The notes under the pieces are model-generated. The model saw nothing but the letters and a program-made list of their open reading frames with translations, searched no databases and was not told the DNA's origin. From contig NZ_JARESG010000008.1 of assembly GCF_029076445.1 (NCBI RefSeq), positions 1 to 64,000 of the forward strand: a stretch of 64,000 nucleotides of DNA, given 5' to 3'. The position numbers and the translations under genes are program-made. Positions 18,822-28,049 of this stretch are shown here, one piece after another; within the stretch, counting starts at the first letter, position 1, and each line of letters opens with the position of its first letter. Source of the DNA: Pseudarthrobacter naphthalenicus. Its GTDB lineage: Bacteria > Actinomycetota > Actinomycetes > Actinomycetales > Micrococcaceae.

Positions 18822-19826
18822 TCAGGCCGTGCGGAGGAGCACGGCGGCCCCCGTGAACCGGTCCAGGGACAGGTCAAGCAGTGCTTGGTCTGCTTTTGTC
18901 CAGGGATAGGCCACCGTAGTGGGGTTCAGGGGGATTCTCCCGGCGAGCGCCAGGAATTCCGTCCCGTCGGTTCTGGTGTTGGCGGTCACGCTGCGAAGGC
19001 GGCGTTCCTGGAACAGGTCCTTTTGATAATCAAGGGCCGGGATGTCGCTCAAATGGATTCCTGCCACCGCAAGGGTCCCGCCGCGGTCCAGGGCCCGGAG
19101 CGCGACCGGCACGAGTTCGCCGACGGGAGCGAAGAGGATGGCCGCGTCCAGCGGTTCCGGCGGCGCGGCATCGGCGGGGCCGGCAAACCTGGCCCCCAGC
19201 TCCAGGGCAAGTTTCTGCGCCGCCGGGGACCGTGTCATGACGTAGACGCTGGCGCCTTCGTAGATGGCCATCTGCGCTGTGAGGTGGGCTGAACCGCCGA
19301 AGCCGTAGATCCCAAGGCTGCCGCCCGGCGGGAGCCCGGAGCCGCGAAGCGCCCGGTAACCGATGATTCCTGCGCAGAGCAGGGGCGCGGCTTTCTCGTC
19401 CGAAAACACGTCGGGCAGTGGGTACACATAGTCCTGGTGGGCCACCATCAGCTCCGCGTAGCCGCCGTCGGTGTCCCAGCCGGTGAAAGTAGGACTGAGG
19501 CAAAGGTTCTCCGCCCCGCGCCGACAGAATCTGCAGGATCCGCACGTCCGGGCAAGCCAGGCCGCCCCTACGCGGTCGCCCACGCGGAACCGGTTGCTTC
19601 CCGCTCCCAGCCCCACCACCTCGGCCACCACCTCATGACCGGGAATCCTGCGGGCGCCACGGGGACGGAGGTCTCCTTCGGCAAGGTGAAGATCTGTCCG
19701 GCAGACGCCGCATGCGCGCACGGACAACAGGACCTCATCCTGCCCGGGCAGCGGGTCCGGCCGTTCGCCCAGCCGCATCGGGCCGGACGCCATGGGGCCG
19801 GGCTCTTCCACCCACCAGGCCCTCAT
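18822..19826 (-). CDS. Zinc-binding alcohol dehydrogenase (AdhA-like)
   Basis: A 334-residue MDR dehydrogenase. It has catalytic zinc motifs CGVCRTDLH and GHEVVAEV, a structural zinc cluster CGSCRFCRRGAENLC, and GYGFGGSAH near the coenzyme site, where 'GFGGSAHL' is characteristic of the AdhA-type branch. It is likely NAD(P)-linked alcohol/aldehyde interconversion. The start is 7 nt after the stop of the flavin protein gene at 19834, so the two form an operon controlled from the 20.33-kb promoter region. It is the second ADH in the island and not closely similar to the one at 15733. Confidence 0.9.
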   Translation of the reverse strand: MRAWWVEEPGPMASGPMRLGERPDPLPGQDEVLLSVRACGVCRTDLHLAEGDLRPRGARRIPGHEVVAEVVGLGAGSNRFRVGDRVGAAWLARTCGSCRFCRRGAENLCLSPTFTGWDTDGGYAELMVAHQDYVYPLPDVFSDEKAAPLLCAGIIGYRALRGSGLPPGGSLGIYGFGGSAHLTAQMAIYEGASVYVMTRSPAAQKLALELGARFAGPADAAPPEPLDAAILFAPVGELVPVALRALDRGGTLAVAGIHLSDIPALDYQKDLFQERRLRSVTANTRTDGTEFLALAGRIPLNPTTVAYPWTKADQALLDLSLDRFTGAAVLLRTA

Positions 19827-19833
19827 GGAAAGT

Positions 19834-20301
19834 TCACTCCAAACCGGCGCGTGTGGCCTCGTCCAGCGAACCGCCCCAGGTGAGCGGCGCGGAAATCCGG
19901 AAGCGCCGTCCGCTTACTTCTTCCGGCACAATGCGCAGGAAGTGGTCCTTCCGGCCGGTCTCCCAGGGAAAGAGCAGGTGCCCAAGGGAGGCCACCACCT
20001 CGGGCGTGTTGGGCAGTGCTGTGGCTGACCCTTTCACCACCACACTCCACGCGATCCCCGAATCCGTGTCAGCACCATCTGCCTCGAGCGCCACCATATT
20101 GCCCAGCGCCGATGCCAGCTTGGTGCCGGCACCGGTCCGGAAGACCAGCGACTCCTGGTGGACTTTGTAGTTAATGGGAAAGATCTCGGGATGGTCCTGC
20201 ACCCAAACAGCCAGGCGCCCCACGGAAGTGCCGCGCAGCAGCCGCCAGCATTCCTCAGTGGGCAGTTGGGCGGTTTCGGGAATCGATGCATCTGGTGTCA
20301 T
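19834..20301 (-). CDS. Pyridoxamine 5'-phosphate oxidase-like flavin-binding protein (copy 2)
   Basis: About 155 residues, split-barrel FMN-binding type: CWRLLRGTSVGRLAV, EIFPINYKV, LVFRTGAGTKL, WSVVVKGS and SGRRFRI. Two possible ATGs, 20301 (preferred) and 20313. First gene of an operon with the AdhA-like gene. DevR-like sites lie 28 nt upstream. It is paralogous to the proteins at 12691 and 24727. Confidence 0.85.
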   Translation of the reverse strand: MTPDASIPETAQLPTEECWRLLRGTSVGRLAVWVQDHPEIFPINYKVHQESLVFRTGAGTKLASALGNMVALEADGADTDSGIAWSVVVKGSATALPNTPEVVASLGHLLFPWETGRKDHFLRIVPEEVSGRRFRISAPLTWGGSLDEATRAGLE

Positions 20302-20329
20302 GCCCAAGAGCATAGGGTCGGTATGGTGG

Positions 20330-20351
20330 GGGACCTAGGGCACAAAGACCC
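20330..20351. promoter_or_regulatory. Overlapping DevR/DosR-like boxes between flavin protein and devS-like genes
   Basis: Two overlapping 5-4-5 candidates: GGGACCTAGGGCAC (20330-20343) and GGGCACAAAGACCC (20338-20351). They lie in the divergent promoter region between the operon starting at 20301 (minus) and the sensor kinase at 20480 (plus), which suggests autoregulation of the kinase. Confidence 0.5.
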
Positions 20352-20479
20352 CTAACCCGGCCCGCGGGCATGGAGGAAATACTCAGGGAGGCGTAGTCTG
20401 TGTTCGACTGCTGCAGCCGGTCCACTTGCGTGAGCGTCACGAATTGTGTGTGCGTCAAACACCGCGGAAGGCGGTTTCG

Positions 20480-22195
20480 GTGAGTGAATCCGTCCGGCAG
20501 TCCACCAGTGTTCCGGAACCAGTTGCCACCTCCCGTATGGACGAACTTCTCAACGACTTTGTAGATCGTGCCGGGGAGCTGGCGAGCGCCCAGCAGCGGA
20601 TGCGCGGGCTGCTGAACGCTGTGGTGGCACTCGCCGAGGACCTGAGCCTGGAGGCCGTACTGCTCCGGGTGGTCAGCTCAGCGTGCCACCTGCTGGAAGC
20701 CGATTACGGAGCACTGGGCGTCATTGGCAGCGACCAGGGCCTGAGCCACTTCATCACCGTGGGCATCGACGACGACCTCGCCCGCAGGATCGGCCCCCTC
20801 CCCACCGGCCATGGTGTTCTTGGCTTACTGATCCGGGACCCCAAACCGCTGCGGCTGCATGATCTCAGCCAGCATCCGGATGCCTACGGGTTCCCCAGGC
20901 ATCACCCGCAGATGAAGTCGTTCCTCGGCGTACCCATCCGGGTGCGGGATTCAGTGTTCGGCAACCTCTACCTCACCCAAAAGAAGGGCGGAGGCGACTT
21001 CACGGACGAGGATGAAGGCCTCGCGGAGGCGTTCGCCGCCGCGGCCGGCGTCGCCATCGAAAATGCCAGGCTTTACGACGACGCCCGGCGCAGAACTGCC
21101 TGGCTTCAGGCATGCATGGACGTGACCGGCAAGGTGATGGACGACGAAGCTGCCCCCGTCAGCCAGGACGACGGGCTGGACATGATCGCCGCACGGGCAC
21201 TTCAGGAGTCCAGTGCCGCCCTCGCCCTGATCCTTGTCCCGGAAGAGGACTCCAAACTGTTCCGCGTGGCCGGAGCTGCCGGGAGTACCGCCCTGGAGTG
21301 GGCCGGCCGGCTGTCGCTGTTTGACCCCCGGGCGGTGGAAGCGGTCCTGGCCACAGGCCAGGCGGCCGTCATTGAAGACGCCTCGGCGGCCCTCAGCGGG
21401 GGGCCAGTGCCGGCCGATGGCCGGCTCTTGGTGGTGGACCTCCGGGCCAGGGGCACCCATCACGGACTGCTCGTCCTGGCACGTGAAGGTTCGGCGGGAA
21501 TGTTCAGTAAGACCGACGTTGAAATGGGCGCCGTGTTCGGTTCACATGTGGCCCTGGCCCTCGAATTGGCCCGGGCCCACCGGATGCGTGAGCAGCTGGC
21601 GGTATTCACTGACCGCGACAGGATCGCCCGCGATCTCCATGACCTGGTCATCCAACGGCTCTTTGCCGCCGGCCTCAGCATCCAGAGCCTGCGGCGCCTG
21701 ATAACGGGCGAGCAGGCCGCGCGGACCCTTCAGACGGTGACCGCCGAACTGGATGAGGTGATCAGGGAGCTGCGCAACACCATCTACTCCCTGAACGGCG
21801 CCACCACGGAAAAGGAACTTCTCAGCAGCCGCGTGCTGCAGGCGGTCCGCAGCGCTGCAAGGTCGCTTCGGTTTGTGCCCCGGCTGACGCTCACCGGACC
21901 TATCGACGCGATCAGGGACGAGGAAACGGCGGCAAACATCCTGGCCGTCGTCACGGAGGGGCTCAGCAACGCCGTCCGGCATTCCGGAGCCGATTCCATT
22001 CGTGTCTCCGTCTCGGTCGACGACGGATTTGTGTACGTCCGGGTCCAGGACAACGGCGCCGGCTTCAGCGTCCGCACGCCCGGCAACGGAATGACCAACA
22101 TGCAGCACCGGGCCAACAAGCTCGGCGGCACCTTCGAGGTCACCAGTTCCCCCGAGACCGGCACGGCGCTGACCTGGAAGGCCCCAGTCTTTTAG
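20480..22195 (+). CDS. devS: GAF-domain sensor histidine kinase, DevS/DosS-like
   Basis: A 571-residue soluble kinase. GAF-A (about residues 45-190) contains PLPTGHGVLGLLI, FPRHHPQMKSFLGVPIRVRD and VFGNLYLT, closely like mycobacterial DosS/DosT. H142 aligns with the heme-proximal histidine of DosS as I recall it. A second GAF domain spans about 205-365. Then come a HisKA_3 dimerization/phosphoacceptor (RDLHD, H387) and an HATPase (EGLSNAVRHS, NGAGF, GNGMTNM). It would sense O2, NO or CO through heme and phosphorylate DevR. GTG 20480 has GGAAGG 8 nt upstream; the upstream TTG has no such support. It is tail-to-tail with the devR-like gene, 51 bp apart. Confidence 0.92.
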   Translation: MSESVRQSTSVPEPVATSRMDELLNDFVDRAGELASAQQRMRGLLNAVVALAEDLSLEAVLLRVVSSACHLLEADYGALGVIGSDQGLSHFITVGIDDDLARRIGPLPTGHGVLGLLIRDPKPLRLHDLSQHPDAYGFPRHHPQMKSFLGVPIRVRDSVFGNLYLTQKKGGGDFTDEDEGLAEAFAAAAGVAIENARLYDDARRRTAWLQACMDVTGKVMDDEAAPVSQDDGLDMIAARALQESSAALALILVPEEDSKLFRVAGAAGSTALEWAGRLSLFDPRAVEAVLATGQAAVIEDASAALSGGPVPADGRLLVVDLRARGTHHGLLVLAREGSAGMFSKTDVEMGAVFGSHVALALELARAHRMREQLAVFTDRDRIARDLHDLVIQRLFAAGLSIQSLRRLITGEQAARTLQTVTAELDEVIRELRNTIYSLNGATTEKELLSSRVLQAVRSAARSLRFVPRLTLTGPIDAIRDEETAANILAVVTEGLSNAVRHSGADSIRVSVSVDDGFVYVRVQDNGAGFSVRTPGNGMTNMQHRANKLGGTFEVTSSPETGTALTWKAPVF

Positions 22196-22246
22196 GCCCG
22201 CGCGGTGTTGCACGGCCAACCGGCTGCGGTTTCCCGCTGCAGGATG

Positions 22247-22924
22247 CTACTGGTCGCGATGCTGCGCCACATGGACGGCTGCCTGGGTGCGCCGTTCAAA
22301 CCCCAATTTCGCAAGCAGGGATGAGACGTAGTTTTTGACGGTCTTCTCGGCAAGCATCATGCGCTCGCCGATCTGGCGGTTGGTGAGGCCCTCACCAATG
22401 AACTCCAGCACCCGGCGTTCCTGGTTGGTCAGCATCGCGATCCTGGGATCCACCCGCTCCGGCTCGGCAAGGCCCTGAACGATCCTGGCCTTCAGGTCGG
22501 CGTCGAACAGGGATTCTCCCCTGGCGGCCCGGCGGAGTGCTCCGATCAGGTCTGAACCCGCGATCTCCTTCAGCACGTACCCTGCGGCTCCGGCGAGCAC
22601 GGCGCCGCGAAGTGCCTGCTCGTCGTCGTAGCTTGTCAGGATCAGGCAGTTGATGGTCTCATCGACGGAATGCACGTCGCGGCAGACCTCGATCCCGGTG
22701 CCGTCCGGCAGGCGCGCGTCAAGGATCGCCACATCAGGACGCAGCGCCGGAATCCGGCGGGCCGCTTCGGCGGCGGAACCGGTCATGCCCACCACCACGA
22801 AACCTTCGCTTTCCAGAAGGTCTTCCAGGCCGCGGCGCACCAGTTCGTGGTCGTCCAGGATGAACACCCGGATCCCGTCGTCCGGCAATCCAACGCCGTG
22901 ATCGGATGCTGCTGAGGCGTTCAT
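22247..22924 (-). CDS. devR: NarL/LuxR response regulator, DevR/DosR-like
   Basis: A 225-residue response regulator. The receiver domain has DDHE (residues 24-27), phosphoacceptor D69 in ILDARLPDG, T97 and K119 at the expected conserved positions. A LuxR-type HTH occupies the last 65 residues, with LAEKTVKNYVSSLLAKLG and ERRTQAAV matching the DosR recognition region almost residue for residue. ATG 22924 follows AAGGG; the 22-residue upstream extension is rejected. It is convergent with devS rather than co-directional. A DevR-like site lies 145 nt upstream, consistent with autoregulation. It should bind the boxes across this island. Confidence 0.93.
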   Translation of the reverse strand: MNASAASDHGVGLPDDGIRVFILDDHELVRRGLEDLLESEGFVVVGMTGSAAEAARRIPALRPDVAILDARLPDGTGIEVCRDVHSVDETINCLILTSYDDEQALRGAVLAGAAGYVLKEIAGSDLIGALRRAARGESLFDADLKARIVQGLAEPERVDPRIAMLTNQERRVLEFIGEGLTNRQIGERMMLAEKTVKNYVSSLLAKLGFERRTQAAVHVAQHRDQ

Positions 22925-23069
22925 AGTGTGATCCCTTCTGCGCCCCCCGCGCCAACCCGGACGGGAGTGCTGTGCTTGCGCCTGAATCATTCTTTAGGAC
23001 GGGCGGTGCCGCCACAAGGGTCCAACGGCCCCAAGGCAGGCCATCGGGGAGTGGCGGGAGCTTCCAGTT

Positions 23070-23083
23070 ATGACCTTTGGCCC
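23070..23083. promoter_or_regulatory. DevR/DosR-like box between devR and the DUF4389 gene
   Basis: On the minus strand GGGCCAAAGGTCAT, matching 11 of 14 positions of the best site at 16882. It lies 145 nt upstream of devR and 93 nt upstream of the divergent membrane protein gene at 23177. Confidence 0.55.
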
Positions 23084-23176
23084 TACCGGTGCGGACGTCC
23101 CGGCACAACGCTGGTAGGGACTCAGCGCACGGCAGGGGGTGCGGAGCCACGTTGTTGCTGCGACGGAAGGACGCCC

Positions 23177-24730
23177 ATGAAAGCCCGTTCAATCACCATG
23201 CTCATCGTGGGGATCCTGTTTTCGATGCTGGGTGCGGGACTTCTGTTCGGCGGCATAGCAACGTCCTGGGTCAATGCCCTCCAGAACGACGGCGGCTACC
23301 TCACCTCTCCGCGGGAACGCTTCGCCGTGGACTCATCGGCCATAGTCTCCGCGCGGGCCGACAGTATCCGCGGCGACACGTACCCGGAACCGCTGCCGTT
23401 CGACGTGGGCAGCATCCGGATCACGGCGTCGTCCGGCAGCCCCGGAAAAGACGTCTTTGTCGGCATTGCGGCCAGGAGCGATGTTGACCGCTATCTTTCC
23501 GGCGCCAACTACTCCGAACTGCGGGAGGTGAGGTTCCGGCCGTTCCGAACCGAGTACCGCGAGGTGCAGGGGACAAAGCCGCTGGCAGCTCCGGCAGAAC
23601 AGACGTTCTGGGTGGCCTCGGCTTCCGGCAGCGGCGAACGGAACCTGGATTGGAAGATAGCTGCCGGAGACTGGTCCGTGGTGGTGATGAATGCCGATGC
23701 CAGCCCTGGCGTCTCAACGGATCTGCAGGCCGGGTTCCGGTCCGAACTGTTCGGTCCCATCGCTGCGGGACTGCTTGCAGCAGGCGCCATCCTGCTTGTC
23801 CTCGGTGTGCCGCTCCTGATCTTCGGCGCCCGGGGGCTGGGGCGCCATGCTGCCGGGCCGTCGGCTCCGGTGCCCGGGGCGTATTCCGGTCCTGTAGCCT
23901 CCGGACCCCCTCAGGAACGGTCAGATCAGTCCGTGAGCGCGCAACCCGGGGGTAATCAGGCCGCCCTGGTCCAGGCCGGCGCCGAGCTTCGGCCCTATCC
24001 TTCGCGGCTTCGGGGCGAACTTGACCCTGTGCTGTCCAGGGGTCTGTGGCTGGTGAAGTGGTTCCTGGCCATCCCGCACTTTGTTCTGCTGTTTTTTCTG
24101 TGGTTCGCGTTTGTTGTGGTGACAATCATTGCCTGGTTCGCCATCCTGTTTACGGGACGCTTCCCCCGTGCCCTGTTCGACTTCAACGTGGGGGTCCTGC
24201 GGTGGAGCTGGCGGGTGTCCTTCTATGCCTATTCGGCGCTGGGGACGGACAAATACCCGCCGTTCACGCTGGCCAGGACGGACTATCCGGCTGACTTTGA
24301 CGTTGAATATCCGGAGCGTCTGTCCCGCGGTCTCGTGCTGGTTAAGAGCTGGCTTCTTGCCCTCCCGCACCTGATCATTATCGGAGCGCTGACCGGCGCG
24401 AGCACGGTCCGCTGGAACGACCCCCGGAACCCCGGAATCAGGTACGAGACGGCAACCGGCATTTCCTTGTTTGGTTTCCTGGTTCTGGTTGCGGCCGTCA
24501 TCCTGTTGTTCACCGGCAGGTACCAGCGGCCCCTGTTCGATCTGCTCATGGGCTTCAACCGCTGGATCTACCGGGTCATCGCCTACGTGGCCCTCATGCG
24601 CGACGAGTACCCGCCGTTCCGTCTCGACCAGGGTGCCCGGGATCCCGGCGAGCGCGGGTACGTTCCCTTGGAGGGCCCGGTGCCGCCGGGAAGCCTCGCG
24701 CCGCCGTCGGACCCTACAACACGCGCCTAA
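23177..24730 (+). CDS. DUF4389 domain membrane protein
   Basis: A 517-residue protein: N-terminal TM helix (about 7-30), an extracytoplasmic region of about 170 residues, a second TM (about 200-220), a proline-rich linker, then two DUF4389-type modules (about 290-360 and 380-460), each starting with SRGL..VK.WLLA(L/I)PH and containing paired hydrophobic helices. Its function is unknown. ATG 23177 has GGAAGGA 5 nt upstream; the frame extends further upstream without support. Its TAA overlaps the last bases of the convergent flavin protein gene by 3 nt. A DevR-like box lies 93 nt upstream. Confidence 0.85.
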   Translation: MKARSITMLIVGILFSMLGAGLLFGGIATSWVNALQNDGGYLTSPRERFAVDSSAIVSARADSIRGDTYPEPLPFDVGSIRITASSGSPGKDVFVGIAARSDVDRYLSGANYSELREVRFRPFRTEYREVQGTKPLAAPAEQTFWVASASGSGERNLDWKIAAGDWSVVVMNADASPGVSTDLQAGFRSELFGPIAAGLLAAGAILLVLGVPLLIFGARGLGRHAAGPSAPVPGAYSGPVASGPPQERSDQSVSAQPGGNQAALVQAGAELRPYPSRLRGELDPVLSRGLWLVKWFLAIPHFVLLFFLWFAFVVVTIIAWFAILFTGRFPRALFDFNVGVLRWSWRVSFYAYSALGTDKYPPFTLARTDYPADFDVEYPERLSRGLVLVKSWLLALPHLIIIGALTGASTVRWNDPRNPGIRYETATGISLFGFLVLVAAVILLFTGRYQRPLFDLLMGFNRWIYRVIAYVALMRDEYPPFRLDQGARDPGERGYVPLEGPVPPGSLAPPSDPTTRA

Positions 24731-25185
24731 GGCCGTCCGGCGTCCAGCGGCGGCCACCAGCGCGCCGGGGGATTGATCACAAAACGCCGTCCGCTGACCT
24801 CTGAGGGCGTCACCCGCACCAGATGGTCCTTGATGCCGGTTTCCCAGGGTGAGAGCCCGGCGTCGGCGGCCTCCTGAAAGTCCTCCGGCGAGTCCACAAC
24901 CGCCGCTGTGCCCTTCACGACGACGCTCCAGGCGATGGTGCCGTAAGTGTTCAGTCCGTCGGCTTCGAGCACGACGGAGCCGCCGCCCAGAACCGCATCC
25001 AGCTTGGTTCCCGATCCGGTGCGGAATACCACGGTGCCGTTATCGGGCACATAGTTGACGGGAAAGATTTCCGGTTCACCGTTGCGGATCAGCGCAACCC
25101 GGCAGACCGAGGCCGAGCGGAGGTACTTCCAGCAGTCATGTACGTTGAGGACTTCCGTTGCGGGTCCCGAAGTGTCGCTATGCAT
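24727..25185 (-). CDS. Pyridoxamine 5'-phosphate oxidase-like flavin-binding protein (copy 3)
   Basis: A 152-residue split-barrel protein: CWKYLRSASVCRVAL, EIFPVNYVP, VVFRTGSGTKL, WSVVVKGT, SGRRFVI, and a WWPP C-terminus shared with copy 1. It follows the two-domain USP gene by 24 nt in the same direction, so it is probably the third gene of the 26525-24727 transcript. It overlaps the convergent DUF4389 gene end. Confidence 0.85.
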   Translation of the reverse strand: MHSDTSGPATEVLNVHDCWKYLRSASVCRVALIRNGEPEIFPVNYVPDNGTVVFRTGSGTKLDAVLGGGSVVLEADGLNTYGTIAWSVVVKGTAAVVDSPEDFQEAADAGLSPWETGIKDHLVRVTPSEVSGRRFVINPPARWWPPLDAGRP

Positions 25186-25209
25186 GCTCGCAGGCTACTA
25201 CGTCCGGCG

Positions 25210-26064
25210 CTATTTGCGGTGAATTGGGGTGATGACCGTGGGGCACGGAATCTGCGTCAGGACCGCATGAGCCGTGGAACCGAGGAGCAGGCGTTTGAAA
25301 CCACCCCGCCCCCGGCTGCCAACAACCAGCATTCGGGCGCCGTCGGCGGCTTTGATCAGCGCTTCCGCCGGTTCGCGCTTGGTGTCCAGAATCTTGTGAA
25401 CCACCAGATCGGGGTAGTCCTCGCGCAGGCCGGACACAGTTTCGGCCAGCACCATCTGTTCCTCGTCCTCTATGCGCTGGGTCAGCGTCTCGGTGAGCGC
25501 TCCACTGTCGACCCACTTGTCCGGTTCCCAGATGGCGTATACCACCGTCAGCTCCTGGCCTTCCCGGTCCGCCTCGGCGGCGGCAAAGGCCACGGCCTGG
25601 GTGGACTCTTCCGATCCGTCCACCCCCACCACCACGCCCTGTCCGCCTTCAGCCCCGGTGACGCCAACGACGGCGACCGGGCATTTCGCGGCGGCGGCGA
25701 CCTGGAGCGCACGGTCCGTCAGGGAACCGCCCAAATGCGGGGAGCCTGAACCGACCACCAGCATCGAAACCTGCGTGGAGTACTTTCGCAGCGACCCGGA
25801 GACTCCGCCCTCCAGTACTTTGGTGCTGATCTCAACCGGAAACTTGTCCCGCACCCGCCCGGCAGCGGATTCCACCAGCGATTCGCCCCGCTTCACCAGC
25901 TCCCCGGTCCACGGGACGGGTTCCGCCACCCACCGGTCATCAACTACGTACAGAATGACCAGCGGCAGGTCAGCGCCGGCGGCCCTGCGGGCAGCCCACT
26001 CCACCGCCGCCTGGCTTTGCGGCGAGTCATTGGTAGCGACGGCAATGGGTTTAGAGGATCTCAC
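25210..26064 (-). CDS. Universal stress protein, tandem two-domain
   Basis: A 284-residue protein with two Usp domains. The first (IAVATNDS..., VVGSGSPHLGGSLTDRAL) has a degraded ATP-binding loop. The second (VVVGVDGSEES, VVGSRGRGGFKRLLLGSTA) has the complete signature. The start overlaps the stop of the upstream USP by 4 nt, implying coupling. Confidence 0.92.
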   Translation of the reverse strand: MRSSKPIAVATNDSPQSQAAVEWAARRAAGADLPLVILYVVDDRWVAEPVPWTGELVKRGESLVESAAGRVRDKFPVEISTKVLEGGVSGSLRKYSTQVSMLVVGSGSPHLGGSLTDRALQVAAAAKCPVAVVGVTGAEGGQGVVVGVDGSEESTQAVAFAAAEADREGQELTVVYAIWEPDKWVDSGALTETLTQRIEDEEQMVLAETVSGLREDYPDLVVHKILDTKREPAEALIKAADGARMLVVGSRGRGGFKRLLLGSTAHAVLTQIPCPTVITPIHRK

Positions 26065-26525
26065 GGCTGGGTTTCCTTCGTTTTCTTGTCGGGGCTGTGC
26101 ACAACCAGCACGGGGCAGTGTGCATGGGCAACACAGGCTGAGCTGACAGAGCCCAGGAGCAGGCCACCGAAGCCGCCATGGCCGCGCCGGCCAACAACGA
26201 TCAGGTCCGCGTGGCGGCTGGCATCGATGAGGGAGTCCCGGGGGTGGCCCCGGACGACGCGCGGGACCACGTTGGCCGGGGTGGTGTCGCCGAAGGCCTG
26301 TTGCAGGGCGTCGTTGAGGACGATCATGACGCGTTCCTCGAAGCGGTCTATTCCCATTGCCACGTATCCGGCATAAACCTGCGGATCATCCCAGTAGGCC
26401 GTGGCCAGGATCTTCGCCCCGATGGGGGCGGCAAGCCGCTGGGCCTGCCGCAGCGCCTCCACGGACGCCTCCGATCCGTCCACCCCCACCACAAAGATGG
26501 CGCCATCTGATGCCGGCTCGGTCAT
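26061..26525 (-). CDS. Universal stress protein, single domain
   Basis: A 154-residue UspA-type protein: FVVGVDGSEAS, VVGRRGHGGFGGLLLGSVS, CPVLVVHS. It heads a USP-USP-flavin protein operon. A good DevR-like site lies 64 nt upstream. An AATTCCCTCC element just upstream of the start is seen on the plus strand, so GGAGGGAAT on the coding strand is the ribosome binding site. Confidence 0.92.
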   Translation of the reverse strand: MTEPASDGAIFVVGVDGSEASVEALRQAQRLAAPIGAKILATAYWDDPQVYAGYVAMGIDRFEERVMIVLNDALQQAFGDTTPANVVPRVVRGHPRDSLIDASRHADLIVVGRRGHGGFGGLLLGSVSSACVAHAHCPVLVVHSPDKKTKETQP

Positions 26526-26589
26526 AACGAATTCCCTCCATTGGACTCTTGCTGCTCTTCAGCCTGCGGCTCCGGGCAACGGACGTGTA

Positions 26590-26603
26590 GGGCCTAAAGT
26601 CAC
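26590..26603. promoter_or_regulatory. DevR/DosR-like box GGGCCTAAAGTCAC
   Basis: Matches 12 of 14 positions of GGGACTWWAGTCCC, including the central CTAAAGTC. It is 64 nt upstream of the USP ATG (26525) and directly abuts the stop codon of the upstream gene (26604), so promoter and terminator space are compressed here. Confidence 0.65.
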
Positions 26604-28049
26604 TCAGAAACCGGAAGAACTTCCCGAGCCTGAGAAGCTTCCCCCGCTGCTCCCGTAGCCTGTGGTTCCGCCGCCGCCCCTGGCGGAGTTGACGCTGCCC
26701 ACGCCGGTGTTGAGGCCGGAGTTGAAGGCCGGGACAGAGAAGAAATAGTAGGACGGGTAGACCGTGCCCAGAATGCTGGGTTCATACGTCCGGCGGTGGT
26801 GGCGGTCAGTACCTTCCTGTGCTTCCTCCATGCCCCTGCGCATGAGCGTGGCCTCCCGTTCGGTCTTTGCGTACCCGGCGATCACGGTTTCGGTGTGCTG
26901 CCTGAGCAGGTCCGACAGGCGGCTGCGGGCATCACGGAGGCGGTCCAGTGCTTCTTCGGGTGTTATGGCCCCGTCTGTGAGTTGGGCGGTCCAGCGTTCG
27001 ATGTCCGCCAGGCTCTGATCGCGGAAGAGCCGCAGGGACGCGGCCGTGGCGGAATCGCCCTGACCGTGACCCTTACTCAGGAGCTGCTCGAGTCCGGCGA
27101 GGTCGCTGCGGAAGGGTGCCAGCTGGCGGTCCCAGGCCGTTGGCCAGCTGCTCAGCCGGTTCAGCAGCGCGTTGCTGTCGGCAATGACGTCATCCAGGGC
27201 ATCCAACTCGGCGGCCGCGTCCGCGTACTCCCGGACCAGTTTGAGGTTTGGCCGGCGGCTCAGCGCCCCCGGTGTCAGGGCGTGCACCCGGTTCGAAAGC
27301 TCCGTGGCGGCGTTGTAGCGCTTAAGGAAGGTGCGGTGCTTCTCCAGGACACTGTTTCCGTAGGAGGAGGACTCGGGGATGGTGCTGGCATTCAATTCGG
27401 TGACGTCCAGGTCCGTGCTGACATTGGCGTAGCTTCGGTCGCCCCTTTCCAGCTCCTTGCGGCTGCCGACCCGGGTCACGGCCCGCACGATCACCAACGC
27501 GGCAGCTCCGGCCGCCGCCAGTGCACCGGCCACCCACGCTGTGATCACGAAGGCAGCAGACTGGTACCACGGCTGGTTGATCAGTTCGGCGCCGCGCCGC
27601 ACTCCGGCGATGGTGCCGTCCGTCCATTGGGCGTCGCGCAGGAGATCCTTTGCGGCGTTCTGGATGTCATCACGCTGGTCCAGGGAGACCTTACGGTCCT
27701 CGCCCATGTACGTGCCCACGTGCCGGCCCACCGGATCGAGCGCGAAGATGAAGAGACCGTCGGCCCATTTCTGTCCGTCCGGGCTGATCCAGTCCGGGTG
27801 CTCCGCGCGGGCGAACCGGAGGACCTCCTCGTTCAGGTTGTCCGCGGCGCTCCCGTTGTAGGTGTAGATGGCCACTTTGGTGGGCTCATGGAATTCGATG
27901 CCGGAGATGGCCGGGATCAGGGTGTTGCGGTCGAGCACCCCGGCCCGGTCCTCAACCACCACGCCGGTGGGCGTGACGGCCCCGGCCGGCCCGCTGCCTA
28001 CCAGCAGCAGGGCAAGTACCAGCAGCACAAACCTCAGCGTCCTGGGCAT
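26604..28049 (-). CDS. Secreted/membrane TPM-like (DUF5129-type) protein
   Basis: About 481 residues: signal peptide or N-terminal TM (residues 5-24), an extracytoplasmic TPM-like domain (about 25-155; VVVEDRAGVLDRNTLI, VAIYTYNGS), a TM helix (about 165-190), a helical cytoplasmic region of about 230 residues, and a Gly/Ser-rich aromatic tail ending in SSSGF. TPM-fold proteins are associated with photosystem or membrane quality control in other phyla; here the function is unknown. ATG 28049 overlaps the preceding stop as TGATG. It is the last gene of a four-gene coupled operon. Confidence 0.8.
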   Translation of the reverse strand: MPRTLRFVLLVLALLLVGSGPAGAVTPTGVVVEDRAGVLDRNTLIPAISGIEFHEPTKVAIYTYNGSAADNLNEEVLRFARAEHPDWISPDGQKWADGLFIFALDPVGRHVGTYMGEDRKVSLDQRDDIQNAAKDLLRDAQWTDGTIAGVRRGAELINQPWYQSAAFVITAWVAGALAAAGAAALVIVRAVTRVGSRKELERGDRSYANVSTDLDVTELNASTIPESSSYGNSVLEKHRTFLKRYNAATELSNRVHALTPGALSRRPNLKLVREYADAAAELDALDDVIADSNALLNRLSSWPTAWDRQLAPFRSDLAGLEQLLSKGHGQGDSATAASLRLFRDQSLADIERWTAQLTDGAITPEEALDRLRDARSRLSDLLRQHTETVIAGYAKTEREATLMRRGMEEAQEGTDRHHRRTYEPSILGTVYPSYYFFSVPAFNSGLNTGVGSVNSARGGGGTTGYGSSGGSFSGSGSSSGF

